Of a stretch of DNA of 11,497 bases, positions 5,260 to 11,497 are shown piece by piece. This DNA comes from Acidobacteria bacterium CG_4_9_14_3_um_filter_49_7. GTDB taxonomy: Bacteria > Acidobacteriota > Holophagae > Thermotomaculales > Thermotomaculaceae. The notes under the pieces are model-generated. The model did not search any database. It was given only the letters and a program-made list of their open reading frames with translations, and was not told where the DNA came from. Position 1 is the stretch's first letter. Every line of letters starts with the position of its first letter. A program made the translations under genes and the position numbers. The stretch covers positions 1-11,497 of the forward strand of contig PFTO01000212.1 of NCBI GenBank assembly GCA_002789615.1, given 5' to 3'.

Positions 5260-7122
5260 TCACATCTTGAAGTAGAATCTAAGGATTCCGCCAATGGTTA
5301 ACAGAAGAAAACCAAGGAAAACAATGTAAACGCCTGGGTCCCGGACAACTGAAATGCCGGAATAGGTCGGGTCCTTGGGGTTATAGTTGGACTGGTAGAA
5401 ATAATATCCACCGTATGCAAGGGGACTGTTTACCTGCACCTTTTTCTTTAAAACTACTTTCCCGTCTTTCAAGACGGACACGTAGCTGCGATAAGCCTTT
5501 GGAGTGTCATCCTTGTTTCGCAGGAGGAGCGCCACTCTGCCGTTGTCCATAAAGGTGGCAGTCTTGTCACTGGCGGCCAGATCTCTTGTTTCCTTCTGGT
5601 CGTTCTGGATCCACTGAATCCGGGCTACAGGATTATTGGGGTTGTCTGACCGGTTAAGTTCCTCCTTCGATTTTTCCGCATGGGGCATGAAATCACTGAA
5701 TTCGAAAATGCGGTTCCCCACGGTGAGGCGGTTGTTTTCCAGTTTACCCTTTTCAAAATTCTTGCCATTTTCGGTTTTCTTGTACTGGCCATCGGCACTG
5801 ATAATGTAGATGGGCTTGCCTTTCAAAGTCGGGACAAAAGTGAATCGGATAGTGGCGTTTCCGGGGAGTGTTTTCCCATGGGTAAAATCCGGGAAGTTGG
5901 CAAATGCCCACTGGGTCGTTGTTTTCCCTGTCTTCTTATCGCTGAAAATGAGCTCAATCGCCGGGTTGTCCGGGCTGGACCCGGCCGACACAATCTGTTT
6001 GCTTTTCTGGTCGATGGAAAATGAAGGGATGAAACGCCCGATTTTGAGTGTGGAATCCGCTGTAAATGGGTAGGATTTTCCTTCCTGAACAGGAATCAGA
6101 CGATGACTGCCATCGGGGAAAGTGGCAGTGAGAAGTTTCTGTTCGGACACCGCTGCAGAAGGATTTTTCGGCATATCCCACTTGAATACGATCATTCCCT
6201 GCTGGTCCGGCAATAGAAAACGATCGTCCCCGGCCGTGTCAAAGAAAAATGCCTCCTGGGAGTGTTCCCCCTGGTGGAGCATAACTTTTACGGCTCCGGG
6301 TCCGGTATCGGCAGGCTTTGCCACTTCGCGTACTGCGTAGTCCGGGAAGAATTTGAGAATCTTCAGTGTTCCATGCGCTTTCTTAATTGGATACTCAGCA
6401 TTCTCCGTTGTCTTGAGGGAGTGGGGCATACCAAATTTATCTTTAGAGTCCGGCCTGGTGTACACATAAACCCGATAGTCCGGGTCATAGTGATCCACTT
6501 CAAATTTATCCAGACGAAGTTGAAAGCCCATGTTCCTTTTTTGATCCAGCAACTGATTATACTGGGTCAGTTGAAATTCACTTACGACATCTCCTTCGTG
6601 AAGGTTGAGGTATCCCTTTACCCCGAAGAATGCGCTGATTGACCCACCAATGACAACGATCAGAATGCTCAGGTGAATCAGAAAAAAGCCGATTTTCTTT
6701 TTCTTGATCGGCAAGTGGTTCAATGTGCAGATGAGGATGTTGAGGTTCAGGAGAAGGACCAGTCCAGTGAACCAGACCGAATGGTAAGTGTCTACCAGGG
6801 TCAGCAACTTCACAAACTTATAGAAACCCGGTGAATAGGATTGGAGATATCGGGCAGGTTCCACATTCTGGAGAATCAGCGTACCGATTATCACAGCGAT
6901 GGTGAAATAAATCAGTACCGAGGCTGCCATTTTGAGAGATCTGAAAAAATCCAGAACATTTTGAGGCTTTCGTGCCGTAGCAATGACAACAAACAATGCC
7001 AGCGCTGCAACCAGTCCGTAAAAAACCGGTTTGTTGAGATTGGCCGCAGCCTGGAGGATCAGCAGGTAGACCGTTATGAGTCCGGTTGCCACCAGGTAAA
7101 AAGCCAGTGGTTTTTTTCTCAA
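5260..7122 (-). CDS. resB: ResB-family cytochrome c biogenesis protein
   Basis: ResB (also called Ccs1) is the second System II subunit, pairing with CcsB to deliver haem to apocytochrome c outside the inner membrane. With the chosen TTG start it has 620 residues. The N-terminus holds two hydrophobic segments (about 7-27 and 33-50) before the core segments SLKMAASVLIYFTIAVIIGT (62-81), 116-135 and 145-166. A large extracytoplasmic region (about 170-585) follows, then a final membrane segment near 593-617. Family motifs include LNLHEGD (172-178), FQLRLDKFEVDHY (200-212) and, near the C-terminus, a YYFYQSNYNPKDPTYSG region. The two extra leading segments are beyond the usual ResB core. TTG at 7122 is preferred because AAGGAG stands 6 nt upstream. 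TTG at 7137 lies upstream of that site and has none of its own. The gene is followed by ccsB after 10 bp. Confidence 0.92.
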   Translation of the reverse strand: MRKKPLAFYLVATGLITVYLLILQAAANLNKPVFYGLVAALALFVVIATARKPQNVLDFFRSLKMAASVLIYFTIAVIIGTLILQNVEPARYLQSYSPGFYKFVKLLTLVDTYHSVWFTGLVLLLNLNILICTLNHLPIKKKKIGFFLIHLSILIVVIGGSISAFFGVKGYLNLHEGDVVSEFQLTQYNQLLDQKRNMGFQLRLDKFEVDHYDPDYRVYVYTRPDSKDKFGMPHSLKTTENAEYPIKKAHGTLKILKFFPDYAVREVAKPADTGPGAVKVMLHQGEHSQEAFFFDTAGDDRFLLPDQQGMIVFKWDMPKNPSAAVSEQKLLTATFPDGSHRLIPVQEGKSYPFTADSTLKIGRFIPSFSIDQKSKQIVSAGSSPDNPAIELIFSDKKTGKTTTQWAFANFPDFTHGKTLPGNATIRFTFVPTLKGKPIYIISADGQYKKTENGKNFEKGKLENNRLTVGNRIFEFSDFMPHAEKSKEELNRSDNPNNPVARIQWIQNDQKETRDLAASDKTATFMDNGRVALLLRNKDDTPKAYRSYVSVLKDGKVVLKKKVQVNSPLAYGGYYFYQSNYNPKDPTYSGISVVRDPGVYIVFLGFLLLTIGGILRFYFKM

Positions 7123-7128
7123 GTTCAA

Positions 7129-7134
7129 CTCCTT
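7129..7134 (-). promoter_or_regulatory. Shine-Dalgarno site selecting a TTG start for resB
   Basis: The minus strand AAGGAG is 6 nt before the TTG at 7122. No ATG fits in this frame before the first membrane segment, so a TTG start is required. This site picks the third of three closely spaced TTG codons (7137, 7128, 7122). Confidence 0.6.
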
Positions 7135-7158
7135 CAAATATGAATTGTCGTCCAGGCT

Positions 7159-7186
7159 ATTTCACCCGGACAAAAAATTGAATCAA
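7159..7186 (-). promoter_or_regulatory. Weak promoter candidate for the resB operon
   Basis: In the 120-bp gap before resB the minus strand carries TTGATT (7186-7181) and TGAAAT (7164-7159), separated by 16 bp and each matching consensus at 4 of 6. Without it the operon would depend on read-through from the upstream phosphatase gene. I see no convincing terminator in this gap. Confidence 0.28.
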
Positions 7187-7242
7187 ACGGGATTCTGGAA
7201 CAATAACCAGGTTTCCAGTCCCCGAAAATGAATGACGAAATG

Positions 7243-8793
7243 TTAATCCCCATCTTTCTTTTGAAGACTCTCAATGTATGCAATCATGATATTGCGAAGG
7301 GAATCGCTGGAAAATGCGGAGGCTGCGGGACGATTCCCATTGCTGAAGTATCCACCACCACCTCCCAGAAGATAGGTAGTCAGGTCCATTGAATAGAGAC
7401 CATCTGCCTGGAAAGGTTTGTCCCCAATTTTTCGGATTTCCACTCGGCTACCTCCCGGTTTATTGGGATGGACAGAATAGTCTGCCCCGATGAAAAAACC
7501 AAACTGGAAGAAGGGGTAGGCGGGCTTCAGCTTGCCCTCTGAATCCAGCATTGATGCTGCGTGTTCCATCAGGGCCTTGATCTCTGTTCCTTTGATGGAT
7601 ATCTGAGCCATATAGTTGTCGTATGGAAGCAGTTCGAATACATGGCTGTTCACGACGGTGGCCCGTTTGGTCTTTACCCGGACTCCCGGATTGGAGGCTG
7701 TTACAAATTGAATATCTGAGTTTTTCCATGATTTCATGGAATCAGCGATGAAATAGGACGCTGTTCCCGGAGCGAGGGGGTCCTCAGTAAACTCTAACTG
7801 ATGGCGGTATTCACCGAGGTCCTGGTCCATGAACTTCTTAGTAGCCTTGTCAAGTTTGCGAATCTTTTTCTCGATTTTCTTATCCATCTCGGAGTCGTTT
7901 ACCTGTAATGTTGTGGAGCTCTTACTCAGTATTTCCCATTTGCCGTCCCGCTGCTGCAGATCCACCAGAAGAACGCCGATAGATTTTACATGGTCCTTGG
8001 GTTGGCAGAGGAGCACTCCATTATACATCTCCAGTCCCACTTCCTTGTGTGAATGGCCATAAATAATGGCGTCAATTCCGGGTACGTTTTCCGTTACCTG
8101 GTAAACGGCGTTTTCATTCATCTGTCCCGTTTGTAGTTTTGCACCCTTACCGCTGTGGATCAGTCCAACAACGATGTCAACTTTCTGCTTCTTTAATTCT
8201 GCCACGGCCTTTTTCGCGGAGGCGACCATGTCCAGGAACTGTGTACCATCCAGAACGGCTGGAGTTTCAAAATGGGCGGTGGCAGGTGTGGTCAATCCGA
8301 AAAAGCCGATTTTAATTCCGGCGCGTTCGATAACGAGGGTAGCTGGAAACAGCGGTTGCCCGGCCTTGTCCTGGATGTTGGCAGAAATCCAGGGAAACCG
8401 GGTGGCTGAAATGTTCTGTTTCAGCACATTGGTTCCGTAATCAAAATCATGATTTCCCGGTACAGCTACGTTATATTTCAGCATACGCATAGCAGTAGCC
8501 ACCGGGTCATCCTCGTCAATGGCATGAAAATGGTGGTAGAAGGTGAGCGGGTTGCCCACAAACGCATCCCCGCAGTCCACAAGGATGGTATTTTCTTTGG
8601 TCTTTCTCAGGGTTTCAATCAGCGGGGCGGCTTGAACAAGCCCGTAACCCAGTTTATCTCCGGTTGTATAGTCTTTTCCGGTTATGTTGCCATGCATATC
8701 GGTGGTTGCAAGAATGGTGATTGTCACTTCTTTGGCCAGACCCATAAAAAAAGTGCTTGATACAAAAGCGAGAATGAGGATCAAACGACGCAT
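7243..8793 (-). CDS. Secreted 5'-nucleotidase / 2',3'-cyclic-nucleotide phosphodiesterase family metallophosphatase
   Basis: A periplasmic enzyme of the UshA/CpdB family, which uses two metal ions to remove phosphate from nucleotides. A signal peptide covers residues 1-20, with likely cleavage after GLA. The catalytic domain carries all metal and catalytic motifs: TTDMHGN (Asp32, His34), DCGD (Asp76), GNHD (Asn114, His115), LIHSG (His213) and GHSH (His247, His249). The C-terminal substrate-binding domain (about 325-516) has the aromatic stretch FFQFGFF (428-434) and a TYLLGGGGGYF turn (473-483). The spacing and wording of the first 140 residues resemble CpdB more than UshA, but the protein is shorter than CpdB, so substrate choice is open. 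ATG at 8793 has a GGAGG ribosome binding site. It stands alone between two operons on the same strand. NAD or NMN as a substrate is possible, since some relatives use them. Confidence 0.88.
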   Translation of the reverse strand: MRRLILILAFVSSTFFMGLAKEVTITILATTDMHGNITGKDYTTGDKLGYGLVQAAPLIETLRKTKENTILVDCGDAFVGNPLTFYHHFHAIDEDDPVATAMRMLKYNVAVPGNHDFDYGTNVLKQNISATRFPWISANIQDKAGQPLFPATLVIERAGIKIGFFGLTTPATAHFETPAVLDGTQFLDMVASAKKAVAELKKQKVDIVVGLIHSGKGAKLQTGQMNENAVYQVTENVPGIDAIIYGHSHKEVGLEMYNGVLLCQPKDHVKSIGVLLVDLQQRDGKWEILSKSSTTLQVNDSEMDKKIEKKIRKLDKATKKFMDQDLGEYRHQLEFTEDPLAPGTASYFIADSMKSWKNSDIQFVTASNPGVRVKTKRATVVNSHVFELLPYDNYMAQISIKGTEIKALMEHAASMLDSEGKLKPAYPFFQFGFFIGADYSVHPNKPGGSRVEIRKIGDKPFQADGLYSMDLTTYLLGGGGGYFSNGNRPAASAFSSDSLRNIMIAYIESLQKKDGD

Positions 8794-8821
8794 AAGTCCC
8801 TCCGAACCAAGTTGTGAATGG

Positions 8822-8830
8822 ATTTTAGCA
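8822..8830 (-). promoter_or_regulatory. Extended -10 promoter candidate for the phosphatase gene
   Basis: The minus strand reads TGC followed by TAAAAT (8827-8822), an extended -10 element matching the core at 5 of 6, about 29 bp before the ATG. No clear -35 is seen 17 bp upstream, as is common for extended -10 promoters. Confidence 0.4.
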
Positions 8831-8853
8831 TAAAAAGGAAGAATTTAGGTGAA

Positions 8854-8895
8854 AGAAGTGATTGAAGAGAAGAAGTGATGGGTGATGGGTGATGA
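8854..8895. repeat. GTGATGG heptamer array with a nearby 9-bp duplication
   Basis: GTGATGG occurs at 8875-8881 and 8882-8888, and a variant GTGATGA at 8889-8895, in direct tandem. AGAAGTGAT occurs at 8854-8862 and 8871-8879. The 223-bp spacer between pncA and the phosphatase gene (8794-9016) holds this array, the next inverted repeat and the promoter candidate, and no convincing gene. Confidence 0.6.
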
Positions 8896-8912
8896 GCATG
8901 GAGAAGAAATTT

Positions 8913-8950
8913 AAGTTTGAGTCTAAGTTTAAGTCCAGATGGGACTTAAA
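8913..8950. repeat. 12-bp direct repeat leading into a 9-bp hairpin downstream of pncA
   Basis: AAGTTTGAGTCT (8913-8924) is followed by the similar AAGTTTAAGTCC (8925-8936). The end of the second copy starts a perfect inverted repeat: TTTAAGTCC (8928-8936), loop AGATG, GGACTTAAA (8942-8950). It lies 67 bp after the pncA stop and could act as a weak transcript end for pncB-pncA, but no T tract follows the hairpin on the minus strand. Confidence 0.5.
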
Positions 8951-9016
8951 AAGGCAGGAACAGGGCCAATCTCTTGGCTTCGCATTTTCTTTTTTGCATT
9001 CAATGTTTAACACTCA

Positions 9017-9580
9017 TTAATTAATATCCGCTGTGCCGAAGGTATCGCTGGTGGTCAGGTGAATGCCGGCACCGGCCATCTCCGCGAGGGCTTTTATGCC
9101 GTCATTGGGATGGAGATTAACTGCTCGAGTACAATCCGTCAGCACAGTTACATGAAATCCCTGTTTTACGGCATCCAATGCGGTCTCCTTTACGCAGTAA
9201 TCTGTTGCCAGTCCACAGATGACCACATCCTCAATTTGTCGCTCACGAAGTATTCCTGCCAGATCCATATTTGTGGCTTCGAAACCACTGTAGCCATCGT
9301 CAGCATTAGATGTACCTTTTTCTGCAAAAAGGTCAATTGCGTCTATTTTCAGGTTCGGGTGGAAATCCGCACCGGTTGTACCTGCAATGCAGTGGGGCGG
9401 CCATTTTGTGAAATGAATGGTTTTTCCAGGGTGCACATCCCGCGTGGCAATTATCAGGTCGAATTTTGGCAAAATCCGGTTGATTGAGGGGACAACAGCA
9501 TCCCCTTCCTGAACAGCCAAAGCGCCGCCGGGACAAAAATCATTCTGTACATCTACAACCAACAGGCAGTTTTTACCCAT
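9017..9580 (-). CDS. pncA: Nicotinamidase (pyrazinamidase)
   Basis: Cytoplasmic amidase that hydrolyses nicotinamide to nicotinate and ammonia, the first step of Preiss-Handler NAD salvage. The 187-residue protein has normal family length. The catalytic triad is intact: Asp10 in VVDVQNDF, Lys88 in AEKGT and Cys129 in ATDYCV. Metal ligands are visible as Asp48, His50, His56 and His63, with the WPPHC segment at 60-64. The usual DWHP motif reads DVHP, a small change outside the ligands. The ATG at 9580 overlaps the end of pncB by 8 bp (shared ATGGGTAA), with a GAGGG element upstream, so translation is probably coupled to pncB. It is the last gene of the PilZ-pncB-pncA operon and provides the nicotinate that PncB uses. 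Confidence 0.95.
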   Translation of the reverse strand: MGKNCLLVVDVQNDFCPGGALAVQEGDAVVPSINRILPKFDLIIATRDVHPGKTIHFTKWPPHCIAGTTGADFHPNLKIDAIDLFAEKGTSNADDGYSGFEATNMDLAGILRERQIEDVVICGLATDYCVKETALDAVKQGFHVTVLTDCTRAVNLHPNDGIKALAEMAGAGIHLTTSDTFGTADIN

Positions 9581-10994
9581 GGCTTTGTCCCTCTTCGATA
9601 AGATTCCGTCTCAGTTCAAACAGGCGGTTGCTGAGACCGACCCGATATATATGGGGATTTACAAAGCGTTTGTGTTCATCGGGTAGAAGAGCAAACCGTT
9701 CTCTGGAAAACTGTCGGACATTCTCCAGAGCAGGGAAGGGTGCAACAATAGCCCCTTTTTCCACAAATGGAAAGAATACCTGTTCAATCGCCAGGCCTTC
9801 CTGGACAATTCGTGTTTTCTTGAATTCGATAGAGGGGTGGCGAAGCATTTGGATTTGCTCTTCAGATTCGTCTGCCAGCAGGACGCCGTCAATGGCGAAC
9901 ATTCCGTCCCCGTTTGTGTACCGAACCACCTTCTTTTTACCAGGGAAATTAATTTTCTCTTCGTTTTCAGAGAGTTTCAAGGTTGGGACATCTCCTATAG
10001 AGCTCAATTTATATATCCCATCGAGAGCGGATTGTTCTCCCCCGGTGACCAGCCGCGTTCCGACTCCGAAAATATCAATGGGGGCATTCTGTTCCAGCAG
10101 ACTGGCGATGAGTTTTTCGTCCAATTGATTGGATGCCACAATCTTCACATTTTCAAGCCCGGCCTTATCCAGAAGGTTTCGCGCTTTCTTGCTGAAATAG
10201 GCCAGATCTCCTGAATCCAGCCGGATGGCGCGCAGCTGGTGACCCTTTTCTGCCAGTTCTTTCGCGACCTGGATGGCGTGAGGGACACCGGATTTCAGGG
10301 TGCTGTACGTGTCCACCAGCAAGGTCGTATGGTCAGGATATATTTCTGCATATTTCCGGAAAGCCTCCAGTTCGCTATCAAAACTCTGAATCCAGCTATG
10401 GGCATGGGTTCCAACTGCCGGAATGTGGTAACGCTTCGCAGCAAAAGTATTGGATGTGCCCTTGGCGCCGCCGATATAGGCAGCCCTGGTCGCAGCGATG
10501 GCCCCCATGCTCTGGGCCCGGCGAAGTCCGAAATCAACCACATCCCGGCCCTTCGCTGCAAAAACCGCCCGGGTGGCCTTGGTGGCGATCAGGGTCTGGT
10601 AATTGATGATATTCAATAGCATGGATTCAATCAACTGGGCTTCCAGAATGCTGGATTCCACCCTCAATAGCGGATCGTTGGCAAATACAATGTCCCCTTC
10701 CCGGAACCCATGGATGTTTCCTGAAAAACGGAAGTCAGCGAGATAATCCAGAAATTCGTTTCTGAAACCGATCGATGCGAGATAGTCCAGGTCATTTTTT
10801 TCAAAAGAAAACTGGAGAACGCCATTTATTGCGTCTTCCAACCCGGCAAAGATGCCGTATCCGCCTTTGAAAGGGTTACTCCTGAAGTAGAGGTCAAATA
10901 TAGCGGAGGAATTTCTTTTTTCGGAAAAGAAAAAGGCCTGAGCCATAGTCAATTCGTAGAAGTCCGTGTACAGACCCGAATAATAGTCTTCCAT
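9573..10994 (-). CDS. pncB: Nicotinate phosphoribosyltransferase
   Basis: Joins nicotinate to phosphoribosyl pyrophosphate, with ATP hydrolysis, to give nicotinate mononucleotide for NAD synthesis. The 473-residue sequence begins with the family motif GLYTDFYELTMAQAF (7-21) and contains DFGLRRAQSM (154-163), GTHAHSW (195-201), RLDSGDL (258-264), ASNQLDE (287-293) and GVGTRLVTGG (310-319). By analogy with characterised enzymes, His199 is the likely phosphorylated histidine that couples ATP use to catalysis. ATG at 10994 starts only 3 bp after the stop of the PilZ gene, and no good ribosome binding site stands before it, so re-initiation after the PilZ protein seems likely. The downstream end overlaps pncA. 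It is complete and of normal length. Confidence 0.95.
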   Translation of the reverse strand: MEDYYSGLYTDFYELTMAQAFFFSEKRNSSAIFDLYFRSNPFKGGYGIFAGLEDAINGVLQFSFEKNDLDYLASIGFRNEFLDYLADFRFSGNIHGFREGDIVFANDPLLRVESSILEAQLIESMLLNIINYQTLIATKATRAVFAAKGRDVVDFGLRRAQSMGAIAATRAAYIGGAKGTSNTFAAKRYHIPAVGTHAHSWIQSFDSELEAFRKYAEIYPDHTTLLVDTYSTLKSGVPHAIQVAKELAEKGHQLRAIRLDSGDLAYFSKKARNLLDKAGLENVKIVASNQLDEKLIASLLEQNAPIDIFGVGTRLVTGGEQSALDGIYKLSSIGDVPTLKLSENEEKINFPGKKKVVRYTNGDGMFAIDGVLLADESEEQIQMLRHPSIEFKKTRIVQEGLAIEQVFFPFVEKGAIVAPFPALENVRQFSRERFALLPDEHKRFVNPHIYRVGLSNRLFELRRNLIEEGQSHG

Positions 10995-10997
10995 CCG

Positions 10998-11282
10998 TTA
11001 TAGTTCTTCTGGAAAATCGGAATTGAACGCCACGTGAACATTGTATAGGCCGTTAATGCGTTTGCAGCCCACGGCTTTTCCTGCAACGGAAACCACGTCA
11101 TCGCCCATGCCTAGAAAAAAAGTAAATTGGTGTCGGGTTTCAACAGGATAGGGGCTTTTCATCAACATTCCGCCTTTGGAGATATTGCCGGTCATGCCGA
11201 AGTTAATTTCTCCGTCTCCTCTATCCACACCCACCAGCCTTGATATAAGTTTCCGTCGGTGCTGGCGCTTTTCCTCAGCCAT
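10998..11282 (-). CDS. Single-domain PilZ protein (probable c-di-GMP receptor)
   Basis: A 94-residue cytoplasmic protein made of little more than one PilZ domain, a beta-barrel that binds cyclic di-GMP. Both parts of the nucleotide site are visible: an RxxxR motif from Arg6 to Arg10 (RQHRR) and an N-x-S-x-x-G motif at 33-38 (NISKGG). The rest fits the family's beta strands, ending YNVHVAF near 80-86. ATG at 11282 is chosen because AAGGAGG stands 5 nt upstream; upstream in-frame residues would be hydrophobic and precede that site. It is the first gene of the operon with pncB and pncA, with 3 bp between its stop and pncB. No output domain is fused, so its partner is unknown. The domain call is firm; ligand binding is inferred from the motifs. 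Confidence 0.87.
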   Translation of the reverse strand: MAEEKRQHRRKLISRLVGVDRGDGEINFGMTGNISKGGMLMKSPYPVETRHQFTFFLGMGDDVVSVAGKAVGCKRINGLYNVHVAFNSDFPEEL

Positions 11283-11287
11283 GTATA

Positions 11288-11294
11288 CCTCCTT
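11288..11294 (-). promoter_or_regulatory. Consensus Shine-Dalgarno site of the PilZ gene
   Basis: AAGGAGG on the minus strand, 5 nt before the ATG at 11282. It is the best ribosome binding site of the PilZ-pncB-pncA operon. pncB has no comparable site, so initiation at this point may drive translation of the following genes too. Confidence 0.75.
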
Positions 11295-11304
11295 TTCTAT
11301 TCCC

Positions 11305-11333
11305 AATATAATCCATCCAGCCAAAAAATGCAA
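11305..11333 (-). promoter_or_regulatory. Promoter candidate of the PilZ-pncB-pncA operon
   Basis: The minus strand has TTGCAT (11333-11328), a 17-bp spacer and TATATT (11310-11305, 5 of 6 to the -10 consensus). It begins inside the T tract of the upstream terminator and would start transcription about 10-15 bp before the PilZ Shine-Dalgarno site. The -35 match is only 3 of 6. Confidence 0.45.
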
Positions 11334-11357
11334 AAAAGAGGGAGTGTCTGCTCCCTC
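11332..11357 (-). terminator. Rho-independent terminator of the gene at the right edge
   Basis: On the minus strand GAGGGAG (11357-11351), a 6-nt loop and CTCCCTC (11344-11338) form a perfect 7-bp stem followed at once by six T residues. It begins 10 bp after the stop codon of the partial membrane protein gene and separates it from the PilZ operon. Confidence 0.85.
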
Positions 11358-11367
11358 CTCCCAGAAT

Positions 11368-11497
11368 TCATGCTTCCTGTTTTGTCTTCATTCCCTTCTG
11401 CATCCAGCCTTTGGCCAGGATTAACGCAATGGGAGATACAATGGCAATGCAGCCGTAAATGAACCACATCTGCCCGCTGTGGGGCAGCCCGGTCTTG
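11368..11497 (-). CDS. C-terminal end of a membrane protein, probably a transporter (partial)
   Basis: The minus strand is open from the window edge to a TGA at 11370-11368, giving the last 42 residues of a protein. They contain one hydrophobic helix (WFIYGCIAIVSPIALILA) followed by a short, positively charged cytoplasmic tail ending KTKQEA. This is how many secondary transporters of the major facilitator type end, but the piece is too short for a family call. The terminator lies directly after the stop, which supports this as a real gene end. Confidence 0.6.
   Translation of the reverse strand, partial: KTGLPHSGQMWFIYGCIAIVSPIALILAKGWMQKGMKTKQEA

Noticed and set aside
8965..8978. GCCAA-TCTC-TTGGC hairpin near a T-rich stretch, as a terminator
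   Set aside because: The T-rich stretch follows it only on the plus strand, where no gene ends, and the stem is just 5 bp.
8825..9013. A 62-codon minus-strand open frame in the spacer between pncA and the phosphatase gene
   Set aside because: Its codons run through the heptamer and inverted repeats, the product is low-complexity, and no ribosome binding site precedes it.

Overview
The window (11,497 bp) is ordinary chromosomal bacterial DNA, densely packed with genes and with no mobile element, CRISPR array, tRNA or rRNA that I can see. The gene set points to a Gram-negative bacterium with a periplasm: a NtrY-type sensor kinase, a periplasmic metallophosphatase, System II cytochrome c maturation, a PilZ protein and a bifunctional GDP-mannose enzyme. 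A protein built of CxxC-x17-CxxC zinc ribbons and short heptamer repeats between genes would suit a Desulfobacterota-like or candidate-phylum lineage. That placement is a guess; no marker gene here fixes it.

Layout. Positions 1-160 form a divergent promoter region: the start of a leftward gene with a very good ribosome binding site, a palindromic operator-like site and a tandem heptamer repeat. Rightward from 161 come a NtrY-like sensor histidine kinase without its NtrX partner, then a mannose-1-phosphate guanylyltransferase/mannose-6-phosphate isomerase (2393-3793). From 3842 to the right edge everything is on the minus strand. In transcription order these are: the C-terminal end of a membrane protein (11497-11368), a clear terminator, a PilZ-pncB-pncA operon (11282-9017), a repeat-bearing spacer (8794-9016), a periplasmic 5'-nucleotidase/CpdB-like phosphatase (8793-7243), and a resB-ccsB-zinc-ribbon operon (7122-3842).

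How the genes work together. PncA and PncB convert nicotinamide to nicotinate mononucleotide (Preiss-Handler NAD salvage). The nearby secreted nucleotidase could supply breakdown products of extracellular nucleotides, although it has its own promoter candidate. ResB and CcsB carry haem across the inner membrane and attach it to apocytochromes c. The last gene of that operon overlaps ccsB and encodes three identical-spacing four-cysteine modules of unknown role.

The most notable points are the coupling of a c-di-GMP receptor domain (PilZ) to NAD salvage within 3 bp, the twelve-cysteine protein overlapping ccsB, and the operator-like palindrome in the left-edge promoter. I did not find a wholly new multi-gene system. 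Most of the window is well-known housekeeping in slightly unusual arrangements.
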